The notes beneath the pieces were generated by a model. The model was not told the origin of the DNA. It made no database searches and saw nothing but the letters and a program-made list of their open reading frames with translations. The position numbers and the translations under genes were made by a program. A DNA stretch of 64,000 nucleotides from Amborella trichopoda. Taxonomy: Eukaryota > Streptophyta > Magnoliopsida > Amborellales > Amborellaceae. This document shows, piece by piece, positions 37,056 to 48,960 of this stretch (position 1 is the first letter of the stretch; each line of letters starts with the position of its first letter). The stretch spans positions 732,372 to 796,371 of the forward strand of contig NW_006494856.1 of NCBI RefSeq assembly GCF_000471905.2, in the 5' to 3' direction.

Positions 37056-38514
37056 AGGTAGCCTTTTAGCTTTCCACCACTCTTGGAGGAGTGGGCCGAG
37101 ACGGATAACTTTTTTAGCAGCGACGGTTTGTCCCATTCGCCTGCGAAGCTTGGGTGCTAGTTACTCTTTTAGGTCAGTAGGGCGAATCAAGGGGTACTAT
37201 TGTGGCTGGAGCACGAGGGAAAGGATGGGGCGGTGCTGGCACAGTAGCTCGAGAGTGGTTGAAAGGCGTCTCCAGTCGCGTAGGTGAAGTTCTCTCGGTT
37301 TGGCCCGACCCGAAGATGGATCGATGTGAAGGGGGGACTGTTTTGGATAGGGGACCGGTGGCGGTCCTGGGTATTTCAAAGTTTTAACCTCATGCCTGAT
37401 CGTGGTCGATTTGCTCGACCGGAGCCAGGGTATGTCCTTGATGGAACACCAACATGTAGCAAGGTGTTAACATTTCTGGAGTGGGTCTTCTCGGGTTTCA
37501 TGATGCTTTATTTGGGGAAGGTCGCCAGGGATCTGTTGTCACAGATTTGGATGCTTGACGGCCTTTGGACAAACATTGCGATGGGTTGTAATCGTGACGC
37601 TTCCGGGGTTGGGCTTCCTGGACTTGCTCGTGACGACCTTAAGGCTGAAGGGTTGCCGACTTGATCAGTCATCGTGGGCTCAGGTGACATTGTCGATTCT
37701 GGATTCCTCCGCCTGTCACAGTGGATAGAAGCTATTTCTCTTCAACAGGTCTTCCAAAGTCAAATAGCTCATGGTCGTCCGTCGCGGCTCTCCTTCCTTT
37801 GCGTGGGGGGTCGGCTGGATAGTCTCCTTCGGTGCACCCTCATTTTTTTCAGTGTGGCGCCCGTCCTTGCATGGGTGTTGTGAGCTACCGGAGTGTTTGG
37901 GATGGCCTAGATTCATTCCTTCGTGTTGCACAAGACTCGTCACTTGGGATGCCTGCCTGTCTGGTTTGGTGGGTCTTATGGCTTTCAACATATATGTGCA
38001 GGGGTTTTTGTGACCTTCATCTGATCTGAAGGCCGTGTGCCTTCATGGGCTTGCCATGTGGATTGCCCCGAGCAACGAGCTTTTCATGTGGCATGGAGGC
38101 GGTCAGCAGACTGCGTGTGGTGAACTTGGGTATGAAGAGACCCAAGGTGGATGAAGGGATTGAGACGGGTTGCCACCCACCCCGAATTGCCATTGCAATA
38201 GTTAGGCCATCGACGATGATGACAGTGTGCGTGAAGGAGGGCAGACTTGCGCGGATGGTGTGTGGGATGGGCCATCCTGCTTTACGGGCATCGGTGGAGG
38301 TGGAAGCCCTGTTGTGGTTCACTGAGTGGCGGGGAAGCCCACATCTAGGTCTACGACTGACTACGTGCCAGTCGTGATGGTGTGGAAGAGCGACCGTGGC
38401 GCAGTCCTTGGAGGTAACCCTAGTGGATGCCCTCCGGTCAAGAGTGGTGGAAGGAGTAGCGGCATGGATGCCCATACTTCGTGTTACCCTAGATTGGATC
38501 AGGGTGGCAGAGTC
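37056..38514 (-). other. Element B: 5' internal region, gag not recognisable
   Basis: Expected gag territory, but no Retrotrans_gag block or zinc-knuckle motif could be read in any frame. ORFs on both strands are short. Either gag is heavily eroded or this stretch is another insertion. Confidence 0.45.
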
Positions 38515-38655
38515 AGTTAACCCACTTGGTAATCCTGCATGTGTCCTCTCAACACGGTTTACGAGAAAGCGGTCTCAAGTCTTGAGTCCACGTTGAAGCC
38601 AGAGCCAAGCCACCAGGTCACCCCGACCCAAGGGCGATATCGAAGCATCTAACCA
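38515..38655 (-). repeat. Element B leader segment, inverted match to 24418-24545
   Basis: See 24418-24545. Similarity stops near 38655, giving the apparent right end of element B, which therefore lacks its 5' LTR. Confidence 0.7.
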
Positions 38656-38659
38656 AAGA

Positions 38660-39690
38660 TACCTGTATATTTGAATATCCAAGAAGCTAAAAAGAATCGT
38701 GGGATTGTTAACAGCTCTCACTCAAAATATAACACATAAAAACTATTACCTCAACATTCTCATGCCTGTGTCATAAAGTAGTATAGCAAGTCTCATACCA
38801 AATAGTAACTCAATGGCCATTTGGTTTCGCAAAATGCTAAAACCAATTTCTTTCTTAGTTGTAAATACATACAAACCAAGTTAGCTAATCAACACAATGT
38901 GTCATGGAAGCCTAACAAGATGGCCATCCTATGACATGCCCTATGGTTCATGGTCTTAGGTAATCGTGGATTCTAAAGAACAAAAAATAGGCCACATAAT
39001 CGATACTATAAAAACATGAGTCGAGACATGTGGGTATTTAAAATATGTGTATAGATTAATGACACTTTCTCACATGTACATCAAATACTTTCAAGACCCA
39101 ATGTTTTTCCTCTTATAAAAAACTCTTGACTGGATATACTTTCACAAATAATAGTTAGAAGATAGTATGGTGGTTTAAAATGATTTGTCTTAAATACTTA
39201 GTGGTCCTCACAAGACAAAGGGGTTTTCATAAAACAATATCCATAGACTTAGGTTTTTCACAAATGATCCAATTTAATTTGAAAATACATGATTATTATT
39301 CATAAATCATTTTACCACATTTACCTTTAATTACTTACCAAGTCATGTTTATAGTCACAACAAATCATAAAGTCCATCTTATAATTTTATCCAAAATAAA
39401 GCATGACTAAAGAATGGTTATCAAAACCTGACAAAATGTTTCTTATTGGCAAATATGGAGACTTTATTCTGAGATCATCAACACATATAAAAAGTCATAT
39501 TGCTGGACATTATTGAGAGGATGGTCACTAAGACCAAGTTCCATTAGAACACTCCTTTAGTCCTCACATATTTGAATGAGCCACACCCATCTCTCATGTT
39601 ACATATTTAGATTCATAGTCCTTGATCAAACCACATCACCATGTATATCACTACCTTAAGTAGTTCTTACAAGCACAAGGAGATATTAAA
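38660..39690. other. Intergenic, no feature seen
   Basis: AT-rich unique-looking DNA without ORFs over 60 codons or repeats. It separates the retrotransposon nest from the pararetrovirus block. Confidence 0.6.
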
Positions 39691-39694
39691 ACAT

Positions 39695-41040
39695 AGAGTA
39701 TTAAAACATAGAGATATACTAAGGATCAGATCCTTAATGCTACTAAACAATGGCTTGTTAAGAGGGAAGTTCGGCCTAGACAAGTCCTTGAAACCATAGA
39801 AAACGAAAGTGATGCAGTGAATACCCTCATTTATACTATTACACTTCACTTTGTTGGTAGTACTGCTCTTTTAGCAGCAAGGTCGGAAGATTTATTATCT
39901 AATCTTCGTTACCATACTCTGTCACATTTTAAATGGTACAAAGATATGTTCTTTTCTAAGTTACTTTCAAAAGAAGACAATAAAGTTGATCATTGGAAAG
40001 AAAAATTTATTTCTGGACTTCCCAACCACTTTTCTGAAAAAGTTAAAACAATGCTTAAGAATAAGCATAATTGGCTCATCCCCTTTTCTCAATATACCTT
40101 AGGAGAATTATCTGCTGAAATATATGCTGAAGGTCTAGCCCTATGTATAGAAAAGCAACGAATGACTTATAAGAAGGAGTTAGGGGATTTTTGTGAACAA
40201 TTTGGTTATAACACTTTACCATCTTCAAAACCCTTTTCAAAAGATAAAATTAAACATTCTCATAATTTTAGATTTAATCCATCCATGAAAAGCAAAAGTA
40301 AAGTTCCTAAAAGGCTCATCCAAGATCGTCCTTTCATGAATCGCCCCTTCAAAAACAAAGGGCAAAAGAAACTACCTGTCTGTTATAATTGTTGGAAGGC
40401 AGGACATTACAAAAATAAATGTAGAGTTAAGAAAAAGATAAATGCACTTGAAATAGATAATGATATTAAAAAAAAAAAATTTGATATCCTCCTAATAAGA
40501 GAAGATAATTCTGATATTTCTAGTAACTTAGAAGAAGAAATACTAATTGGAGAAATTAACGATGAAGAATTTATTATTTTAAGTTCTGATTCTGATTCAA
40601 AGGATGATAATGAAATTAATAACTCATGTCATTGTAACTTTTACAAAGCCATCATAGATATGAATTGTTTAAGCTTAAATACTCTTACAAAAGAAGAAAG
40701 TTTGATTATCGATCTAATTGATAAAATTAGTGACCCTGAGGCTAAAAAAGAAGCCTTAGTGCAATATAACAAAATGGCCACAAATCCTTCTAGGCCTACC
40801 ACTCCAAAACCCTCCTTCATTCCAACAAAAGAGGAGTATAGTTTTCAAGATATTCTTAAAAGAGTTCAAAACAGAAACCAGACTGATAAGGAACCTTCTA
40901 TCCCTAAGTTAAAACATGAAATTAATGAAGTTCAAAAGGAACTGATAACCTTAAAAACTAGGGTTCAAATCTTAGAATTAGCTACTATTACTTCTGATAG
41001 AGAAAAATATTTTAACAATGAAATCGAATTTAATAATTGA
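39695..41040 (+). pseudogene. Old copy: coat protein region, 5'-truncated
   Basis: The open frame 39817-41040 (its in-frame homology starts slightly upstream) encodes the C-terminal half of the coat protein. It has 'FVGSTALLAARSEDLLSNLR', a 'HWKEKFISGLP' block, a basic region, and the zinc knuckle C-x2-C-x4-H-x4-C at 40381-40422 ('CYNCWKAGHYKNKC'). An acidic serine-rich stretch and a predicted coiled-coil-like segment ('EINEVQKELITLKTRVQIL') follow. It packages viral nucleic acid. All four knuckle residues are retained. The younger copies align over the whole length. Confidence 0.85.
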
Positions 41041-41480
41041 TAAACGATTATCACCATGATCCTCAACCACCTGAAGTTGAAGATACACTCCCAAAAGTTT
41101 TAGATAACGAGGAAAGTGATGAAGAGTGTAACATGATAGAAAAAACCAAGATCCAGAGTTTTGAACACATAAACCTTCTGGATAAGATAATAACCCAACG
41201 ATGGTTCATTATAGTAAAAATAGTAGTACAAAAGGAGTACAGTTTTCAAACTACTGCTCTGATTGATTCTGGGACCGATCTGAATTGTAGTAATGAAGGT
41301 TTGGTGCCTACTAAATATTTCAGCAAAACTATCGAAGTTTGGAATACCGCCGATGGTAGCAAAATGCTACTTAATTACAAACTTTCTGATGTTGTTTGTA
41401 ACAATGAGGCCTGCTTTACCTTTCCTTTCATTATGGTTAAAGGATTAAGTCAACCAATTATTCTTGAAACACCTTTTTAA
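41037..41480 (+). pseudogene. Old copy: aspartic protease
   Basis: Frame shifted relative to the coat frame and overlapping it by 4 bp, meaning a frameshift has occurred where the younger family reads straight through. Active-site D-S-G at 41265-41273 within 'ALIDSGTDLNC'; the position after the glycine is Thr where the younger family has Ala. 'FIMVKGLSQPIIL' is the conserved downstream block. It processes the viral polyprotein. Confidence 0.8.
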
Positions 41481-41482
41481 AT

Positions 41483-43062
41483 ATGCTATACCCTATAAAA
41501 ATTGATGACACAGGGATTGCTGCCAATATTGAAGGACATGAAGTAAAATTTGACTTCATTGATAAACCTAGAATACATGAGATGAATAATATAAAAATCT
41601 CTACTAAAGAAAAATTCATGTTCTCTTTAAAAGAAGAAATCAAATATAAAACAATTGAAGAAAAACTACTATCTTCAAAAATCCAGCATGAAATTAGTAA
41701 GTTTAAAACAACCCTTGAAAAAGAAATTTGTGTCGATATTTCTAATGCCTTTTGAGATAGAAAACAATACATTACAGAACTCCCTTGTGAACAAGATTTT
41801 AATGAGCAAAAAAATCAAACCAAAGCAAGGCCTATTTAAATGAATAGTAGGCTTTTAGAAATCTGTAAAAAGGAGATTCAGGATTTACTTATTAAAAAAC
41901 TGATTCGAAAAAGCTCCTCACCAGGGAGTTGTTCAACTTCTTATGTTGGAAAGGCCTCTGAAATTGAAAGATAAGCTCCTCGATTATTCATAAATTATAA
42001 ACCTTTGAATAAAGCATTAAGATGGATAAGATATCCAATCCCAAACAAACGAGACCTTCTTGATAGGCTTGTCAATGCAAGTATCTTCTCAAAATTTGAT
42101 CTAAAGTTTAGATATTGGCAAATCTAGATAGCTGAAAAAAATAGGTATAAAACAGCTTTTCATGCCCCTTTTGGGCACTATGAATGAAATGTTATGCCCT
42201 TTGGTTTAAAAAATGCACCATCCAAATTAAAAACATTATTAATGAAATATTTAATCTTTTCACTAAGTTTATGATAGTCTATATTGATGATGCGCTTGTC
42301 TTCTCCGAGTCTATTGAAAAACATTGGAAGCATTTAAAGGATTTCCGTAAAGCTATTAAAATGTTGGCTTAGTAGTATTAGCAAAAAAGCTTAACCTTTT
42401 CCAAAACAAAATAAGATTTATTGGCCACAACTTCTACCAGGGAAGAATTGTCCTTATTGATTGCAGATAAGTTTCTTGAGATCATAAAAGATAAGAGAGA
42501 GCTTCAAAGATTCCTTGAATGTTTAAATTATATTTCTGATTTTTATAAAGACTTTGCCCTATATGCAAAACCTTTGTTCCAATGGCTTAAAAAGAACCCT
42601 CCAGATTGGACTGATGTTCATACAAAAGTCGTTAAAAAAATTAAAATCAAAGCTAAAGAATTACCTTGTTTAGCACTTTCTAATCCTAATACCTTTAAAA
42701 TTATTGAAACTGATGCTTCAGAACAAGGATTGGGAGGTATTCTTGAACAAAGAATCATCAGAAAGAACAATTAGTCAGGTTTACTTCCAAAACTTGGAAC
42801 CCAGCACATCAAAATTAGCCTACAGTTAAAAAAGAAATTCTTTCTTTAGTTCATTGTGTAACCAACTTCCAAAGTGATCTGCTTAACCAAAATTTTATTA
42901 TACGAATTGATTGTAAAGCAACAAAAGATATTCTTGAAAAAGATGTAAAAAATCTCATTTCAAGAAAAAGTTTTGCTCGATGGCAAGGAATCTTTTCAGC
43001 TTTCGAATTTACTTTCCACCATATCAACAGAGACTTTAATTTCCTTCCTGACTTTTTGACTT
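41483..43062 (+). pseudogene. Old copy: reverse transcriptase and RNase H
   Basis: Broken into short frames (41483-41755, 42184-42372, 42421-42774 and beyond). Recognisable blocks are the pre-RT segment with 'KEKFMFSLKEEIKYK', an eroded RT palm around 41950-42240, 'FMIVYIDDALVFSESI' (Y-I-D-D at about 42274-42285), 'LQRFLECLNYISDFY', and RNase H with 'KIIETDASEQGLGGILEQ' followed by a shift. Multiple stops (for example near 41970, 42128, 42184) show long decay. RT and RNase H copy the viral pregenomic RNA. Confidence 0.85.
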
Positions 43063-44265
43063 GAGAATTTTTGCAGGGAGGACAGAAGACGCCAGAACCA
43101 GAATAAAAAAGGCCCAATGAACCAGAAGCAAAAAAGCCCAATGGATGTAGTTCTAAATCCAAATAAGAGTCTGACTACAACATCCAAATCGTCCAATGCT
43201 TTAATAGAAAAGCAGAGCAAAGATATTGATATATATCACTAGCCAAACTTCTTAAGGGCTTATAGCCCAAGTCTAAGTTGTAATCGGACCCCTTTTATTG
43301 AAACATCATTTATACCTCTTATGGTGATCGAAGATGATCATAAAACAAAAGATCCCACTGAAATAACATCGATATACTTGAAAAACCATATGCAGCCAAA
43401 TAAATGAGAAAAGTGCCGAGAATTTTATGAAACTATCCTTATGGAAACAGGATCAGCGACAATAGTTCACCATTATAGAAACAATGACAACCAAATTGCA
43501 TACTCGAAATTCCAGATACATAAGATCATTTCCTATAGAGACTGGGGTCTGGATCTGTTAAAACCAAGGACATTAAATACCAAAGGGCTTAAAATTAAGA
43601 CAAGCCATTACTTTGAGTATATTAAAGCATGGGATGAAGTGTTCGCCTATCAGAACATGAGACCCTAGTATAGTTGGTACGTTCAGTTCAAATTAACTGA
43701 CTTTATAAAATTCCCTAACTGGTTTAAAAACTGGTTTCTCCTATGGGGATCATGTGAACAAATCCTTCCTGAAAAAATAAAAATATTCCAAAGAAAATTC
43801 TCTGAATACAACAAACATTGTTTACAAAGAAACTAACATCTTTATTTTATGACTTTATACCAAGTCCCTTGGATCCTTAAATGGACATACAAAATTACCG
43901 GAGATAACATGGATAGATGGGATTATACCCCAGAACTTCACAAGCAAATAGCTGTAAAATGGTGGGATAATTATAAAAATGAGTCCTTAGAACCTGAGAA
44001 TATGTTTTTGAAAATAATGCCTACTTCTCAGTCACAAGATAATCCTAAAATGGGGATAACTGAATACGTTACAATTATGCAACAACAAAATCCTAAATTA
44101 ATTAAAGCAGAGCTTAAAAAGAAGTTGTTACTAGCCCTGGAAGAAGATCATAAAGATGACCAAATGTCTACATCAACCAAAGTTGAAGATGAAGAAGTGG
44201 ATTATAGTCCTCTGAATGGAGACGACTGTGAAGGAATTACGGAAGGGAATGGTGCGACTCACAAT
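43063..44265 (+). pseudogene. Old copy: ORF2 homologue
   Basis: Interrupted reading on + (43441-43668, 43849-44457 and linking pieces) aligns with ORF2 of the young family. Shared blocks are 'ILMETGSATIVHHY', 'YIKAWDEVFAYQN', 'FPNWFKNWFLLWGS', 'LYFMTLYQVPWILKW' and 'AVKWWDNY', followed by an acidic tail. Stops lie near 43410, 43668 and 43836. The long frame to 44457 runs past the homologous end into non-coding sequence. Function unknown. Retention of aromatic blocks between two lineages suggests past selection on the protein. Confidence 0.8.
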
Positions 44266-44511
44266 TACCCAAGACACGTGTCCCATAACAGTTGGTTGAT
44301 ACTCATCTTGACTATAACAGGTGGCCAACAGCAAGAATATTACGACTCACCTTTCACTGTAGCTAACGACCAACATAAATACCTTTCTACCGTAGTGTCG
44401 GTGTGTCCGTACAATAATTCACCTTTCTACTATAGTGTCGGTGCGTCCGTGCAATAATTCAATAGATTCCAAAATCTTACTTTGAAGTCTGGCCTTTCGT
44501 CTATAAATAGG

Positions 44512-44519
44512 GGAAGCCT
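44512..44519 (+). promoter_or_regulatory. Old copy: TATA box of pregenomic promoter
   Basis: 'tataaata' in 'ctataaataggggaag', about 250 bp after the end of ORF2, with the same 'ggg' run downstream as in the younger promoters. Confidence 0.6.
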
Positions 44520-44742
44520 CTTCCATAAGAGGCATCGTCTGTTAGAGTATGCTTTGTGCTTTGAGTGTGCTTTGAGTGTAAAAGAATGCTTGTATATCCT
44601 GTGGTGTATCACGTAGCTGTGCATCTTACCATGTAAGTTCATTTGACTTAATTAAATACGTCTTATGTCATTATTCTGTTATATGCTCTTGCTTTAAGTT
44701 ACCTATTTCTGACTGTTTATTATCTGTGTATATCTTGCTCCG

Positions 44743-44745
<3 letters not shown>

Positions 44746-44786
<41 letters not shown>
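44746..44786. repeat. (AT)n microsatellite at the end of the old viral copy
   Basis: About 20 AT dinucleotides directly abut the leader of the old copy and precede the assembly gap. AT-dinucleotide tracts at the edges of endogenous caulimovirid insertions have been reported in plants. Confidence 0.9.
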
Positions 44787-44789
<3 letters not shown>

Positions 44790-44802
44790 GTAACGTACTA
44801 CC

Positions 44803-45654
44803 NNNNNNNNNNNNNNNNNNNNNNNNNNNNNNNNNNNNNNNNNNNNNNNNNNNNNNNNNNNNNNNNNNNNNNNNNNNNNNNNNNNNNNNNNNNNNNNNNN
44901 NNNNNNNNNNNNNNNNNNNNNNNNNNNNNNNNNNNNNNNNNNNNNNNNNNNNNNNNNNNNNNNNNNNNNNNNNNNNNNNNNNNNNNNNNNNNNNNNNNNN
45001 NNNNNNNNNNNNNNNNNNNNNNNNNNNNNNNNNNNNNNNNNNNNNNNNNNNNNNNNNNNNNNNNNNNNNNNNNNNNNNNNNNNNNNNNNNNNNNNNNNNN
45101 NNNNNNNNNNNNNNNNNNNNNNNNNNNNNNNNNNNNNNNNNNNNNNNNNNNNNNNNNNNNNNNNNNNNNNNNNNNNNNNNNNNNNNNNNNNNNNNNNNNN
45201 NNNNNNNNNNNNNNNNNNNNNNNNNNNNNNNNNNNNNNNNNNNNNNNNNNNNNNNNNNNNNNNNNNNNNNNNNNNNNNNNNNNNNNNNNNNNNNNNNNNN
45301 NNNNNNNNNNNNNNNNNNNNNNNNNNNNNNNNNNNNNNNNNNNNNNNNNNNNNNNNNNNNNNNNNNNNNNNNNNNNNNNNNNNNNNNNNNNNNNNNNNNN
45401 NNNNNNNNNNNNNNNNNNNNNNNNNNNNNNNNNNNNNNNNNNNNNNNNNNNNNNNNNNNNNNNNNNNNNNNNNNNNNNNNNNNNNNNNNNNNNNNNNNNN
45501 NNNNNNNNNNNNNNNNNNNNNNNNNNNNNNNNNNNNNNNNNNNNNNNNNNNNNNNNNNNNNNNNNNNNNNNNNNNNNNNNNNNNNNNNNNNNNNNNNNNN
45601 NNNNNNNNNNNNNNNNNNNNNNNNNNNNNNNNNNNNNNNNNNNNNNNNNNNNNN
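44803..45654. other. Assembly gap (N run, 852 bp)
   Basis: All N. By alignment with copy 2, the missing DNA should include the start of the movement-protein region of copy 1. Extrapolation from the 8,571-bp period puts that ATG near 44964 if the gap size is true. The reading frame reported across the Ns is meaningless. Confidence 0.99.
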
Positions 45655-45656
45655 CT

Positions 45657-48600
45657 ATCAAATGGTCAGATATTAGACTACCACAATCATGGGCATTACA
45701 AAATGCCAATCAACCTCAAGAGGTTCCTCAAAATCATATTCCCAATCAAATAATAGAACATCATGATGGTAATATTGAAATTAAATTTAACCAATTACAA
45801 GTTCAAGATGATATTAATATAAATAAAAAAAGGAATATTAAAAATAAAATACTAAGTAGAAAATCTTATTCTACAGACCCAAATGTAATAATATTACCAC
45901 CTCCTACTGTGTCTTCTTCAATACCCAGTTCAGACCTACATTTTCAATGAATAAGGAGAACATCCGATCATGTAATTATACCTACATATACTCCTGAATC
46001 TAGTACTACTAATACTACTGAACCTAGTATAGAAGAATTAAAAGATTTCCAAATATTGACTTTACAAGTAGAGGAATATGATAATAATCAATACACAGAT
46101 GAATATATAGCAGCATATTTAGCCACTAAATTGGAAAGAAAAAAGATAAAAATTGATCATACTTATATTAAGCAAGATTTTATGTCTGATGAAATAGACA
46201 AATCAGACAATGGTATTTGACAAATATACAGTTACCATTAAGAAAAAAATTACAGGCCAAATATAATAAGTTTCTTAAAAAAGAAAGAAAATCAGAAGGA
46301 TATTTTTCATGGTTAATAAATAACTATCAACATCAGTTTCATATCCCTTCTTCTTTTGATGATGAGATTCAAACAATAGAAGAAAAAACCTATATCAGTA
46401 CGGATGGTACTACAACTGCTAGTATTCACCCTCCTGAGAAAAGCCTAATACTCAAGACAATTATTCCATTAAAAGATGAACCTACAAAATCGCCATCTTT
46501 ATATGATATAATTGCTACTCCACATAAAATCTTACCCAAAGAACTTGGTAAGAAAGGAGAATTGATTCCACATATAGTAGAACAAAATAATTATACCAAT
46601 CTTTATATGCAATTTTAGGAAAACAAGCAGAAAGAATAGAAAGACTTGTTACTAAAGAACAACCTTCTACTACAATCATACCAAGATCAGTTTTGTTCAA
46701 ACCACCTCCAGAATTAAATAAAAATAAATTTCATATAGGAGAAAATAATAAATCCCTCATGGATCAGTTAATATCAAAATTATCCCAACTAGATATTAAA
46801 GAAATACCTTCTCCACAAATAGCCGTTCCATCACCTATTGTTAATATACCTGAGTCAACAGATAAAGGCAAAGCAATAATACAGGAACATGAAACAATGA
46901 TGCTTCAGGAAGAAGAACTAATGATAGAAGATACAATCTAAAATCAAGAAAAAGCATTTATGGATACTACCCCTATTACTGAAACCATAAATAGAATAGC
47001 TTATGGAAAATACTGGAAACCAATAACAGCTTTACCATATCACAAGACCTACACCTGTTGATGTACAAATGGAAAAAGATGCCATACAACAGGCAGTGTC
47101 ATACTCAGGAAGATCAATAGTAAATTGGCAAATAGATGGATTATCAGAATTAAAAATATTGGATGTCATGAGACATATGACTATGTATGCTTCTGCAAAT
47201 AAATGGCAGGCAACCCTGATCAAGAGGTTGCAAAAGCAATAGTCAATGGATTTACTGGCTGGTTAAGAGGATGGTGGGATTTCTATGTAGATGATGAAAC
47301 CAAACAAAGAATCCTCAATAATACTAGACAATGAACCTCTAGAAATGAACAAAACCAAGAAGTAATATACACAGAGAGTGATGCTGTCAATACTCTCATA
47401 TATACCATTACACTTCATTTTGTAGGCAGTACAGCTTTACTGGCAGCAAGATCGGAAGATCTGCTATCTAATCTACGTTGTCCTACCCTATCTCATTATA
47501 AGTGGTATAAAGATCTATTTTTCTCAAGATTATTAATAAGAGAAGACTGTCAGCTAGACCACTAGAAAGAGAAGTTTATAGCTGGTCTACCATATTTATT
47601 TGCTGAGAAAGTTAAGGAAAGATTAAGAAAGAAACATAATGGAATTATTGTTTATTCATCATATACACTCGGAGAACTCTCCGCAGAAATATGTGCTGAA
47701 GGTTTAGCCTTATGCACAGATATGAAATTAAAAAGACAATTAGATAAACAAAATATCACTAAGCGAAAAGAGCTTGGTGACTTCTGTGAACAATTTTGTT
47801 ACTACCTGGATAAGAAAAATATGCCTAATAATTTATATAAGAAAAAGAAGAAATCCAAAAAAGAAAAATATAAATCCAAAAATAAAGATAAAGAGAAAAG
47901 ATATTATAAAAAATCCAAAAGGAAACTAATTAATAAATTTTTTCCCAATACAAAGAAAAAGAGAAAATTACCAGTATGTTATAAGTGTGGTAAAGTAGGG
48001 CATTATAAACACCAATGTAAATTAAAAAAGAAAATAGAAGCCTTACAATTAGATGAAACAATAAAATCAAAATTATACAATATAATAAATTATGATTCTT
48101 CATCTTCTACTTCTTCTAGATCCTATATAGATCATATACAAGATGATGATTTAATATGGACAGAATCTTCTGACTCTACGAGTTCTTCAGAAATAGAATC
48201 CGTAAGCTCAAAAGATAATGATAATTGCAGTTGTCCAACACATAATGTTCACACACTTACACAAGAAGATAATTTCATCTTAGACATTATTGATAAAATA
48301 ATTGATCCTGAAGAAAAAAGAGCTGTCATTACTCAATTCATTAATATTACAAAAAATAAAGCAAAAACAATCCCTCTCAATAAATCCCCTGATGAATATA
48401 ATTTTGCCTCAATAATGAAAAGAGTTAGTGATCAACACACTTCTCAACATAAGGAACCTACCATTTCAGATCTCAAACAAGAAATCAAAGAAATAAAGAC
48501 TGAAATAGTTCAACTAAAAAATAGGATTAAAACACTAGAATTGCAACAAATGTCTCCACAAGATTTAGATACAGATGAAATAGAATTTGATGAATTAATA

Positions 48601-48780
48601 AAAACTAATCCATCATTAGATATCCCTGAATCATCAGGAACCAATATAATACCTACTCCTTCGGTGAACCTGATAGACAAAATAGTAGTACAAAAATGGT
48701 TTGTCTATGTAAAGATTATTTTTGCTCAAGATTATAGCTTTGAAACATCAGCCTTAATAGATTCTGGGCTGACTTAAATT
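45657..48780 (+). pseudogene. Copy 1: movement protein C-terminal part, coat protein and protease start, inactivated
   Basis: This is the middle of the viral polyprotein ORF1, read in pieces. Nonsense codons lie at 45948, near 46939, near 47331 and near 47562. Small deletions relative to the sister copies lie near 46192, 46613, 47048, 47201 and 48769. Blocks in order are the linker after the movement protein, the coat core with a 'WLRGWW' block near 47260, 'FVGSTALLAARSEDLLSNLR', a lysine-rich basic stretch, the zinc knuckle at 47977-48018 with all four ligands, an acidic Ser-rich stretch, and a coiled-coil-like segment. The last deletion falls inside the protease active site, just after D-S-G. 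No functional polyprotein can come from this copy. Confidence 0.85.
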
Positions 48781-48960
48781 GTATAAATGAAGGACTTGTA
48801 CCTTCCAAATATTTTGATAAAACTACTCAGATATTAAATACAACAGATGGAAGTAGATTATTTATCAAATATAAATTATCTAATGCTTCTGTTTGTAACA
48901 ACCATCAATGTTTAAATACACCATTCATAATGGTAAAAGGATTAAGCCAAGCAGTAATAC

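Larger units (their letters stand above)
27226..38655 (-). mobile_element. Element B: Tat-type Ty3/gypsy retrotransposon, degenerate
   Basis: Read right to left: leader (38.65-38.5 kb), unrecognised or gag-derived sequence (38.5-37.1), aspartic protease (about 36.7), linker (36.4-34.9), RT (34.9-34.1), RNase H (34.1-33.6), second RNase H (33.4-33.0), integrase (32.6-31.6), a non-coding tail with tandem repeats (31.5-28.8), and the 3' LTR (28779 to about 27226). The second RNase H and long tail are hallmarks of the Tat lineage. The 5' LTR is missing, since similarity to element C leader ends near 38655 and is followed by unrelated DNA. Many stops and frameshifts; not mobile. Confidence 0.8.
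39690..44745 (+). mobile_element. Old, diverged endogenous pararetrovirus copy (Caulimoviridae)
   Basis: Same gene order as the younger copies to its right (coat protein, protease, RT, RNase H, ORF2, TATA/leader) but only moderately similar to them, so a distinct virus lineage. It lacks the movement-protein half: recognisable sequence begins inside the coat-protein region near 39690. It ends in an (AT)n tract at 44746. There are many stops and frameshifts, mainly in RT. Florendovirus-like by organisation; assignment inferred. Confidence 0.85.

Noticed and set aside
44798-45709. 303-codon reading frame on -
   Set aside because: It is almost entirely run through N bases of the assembly gap.
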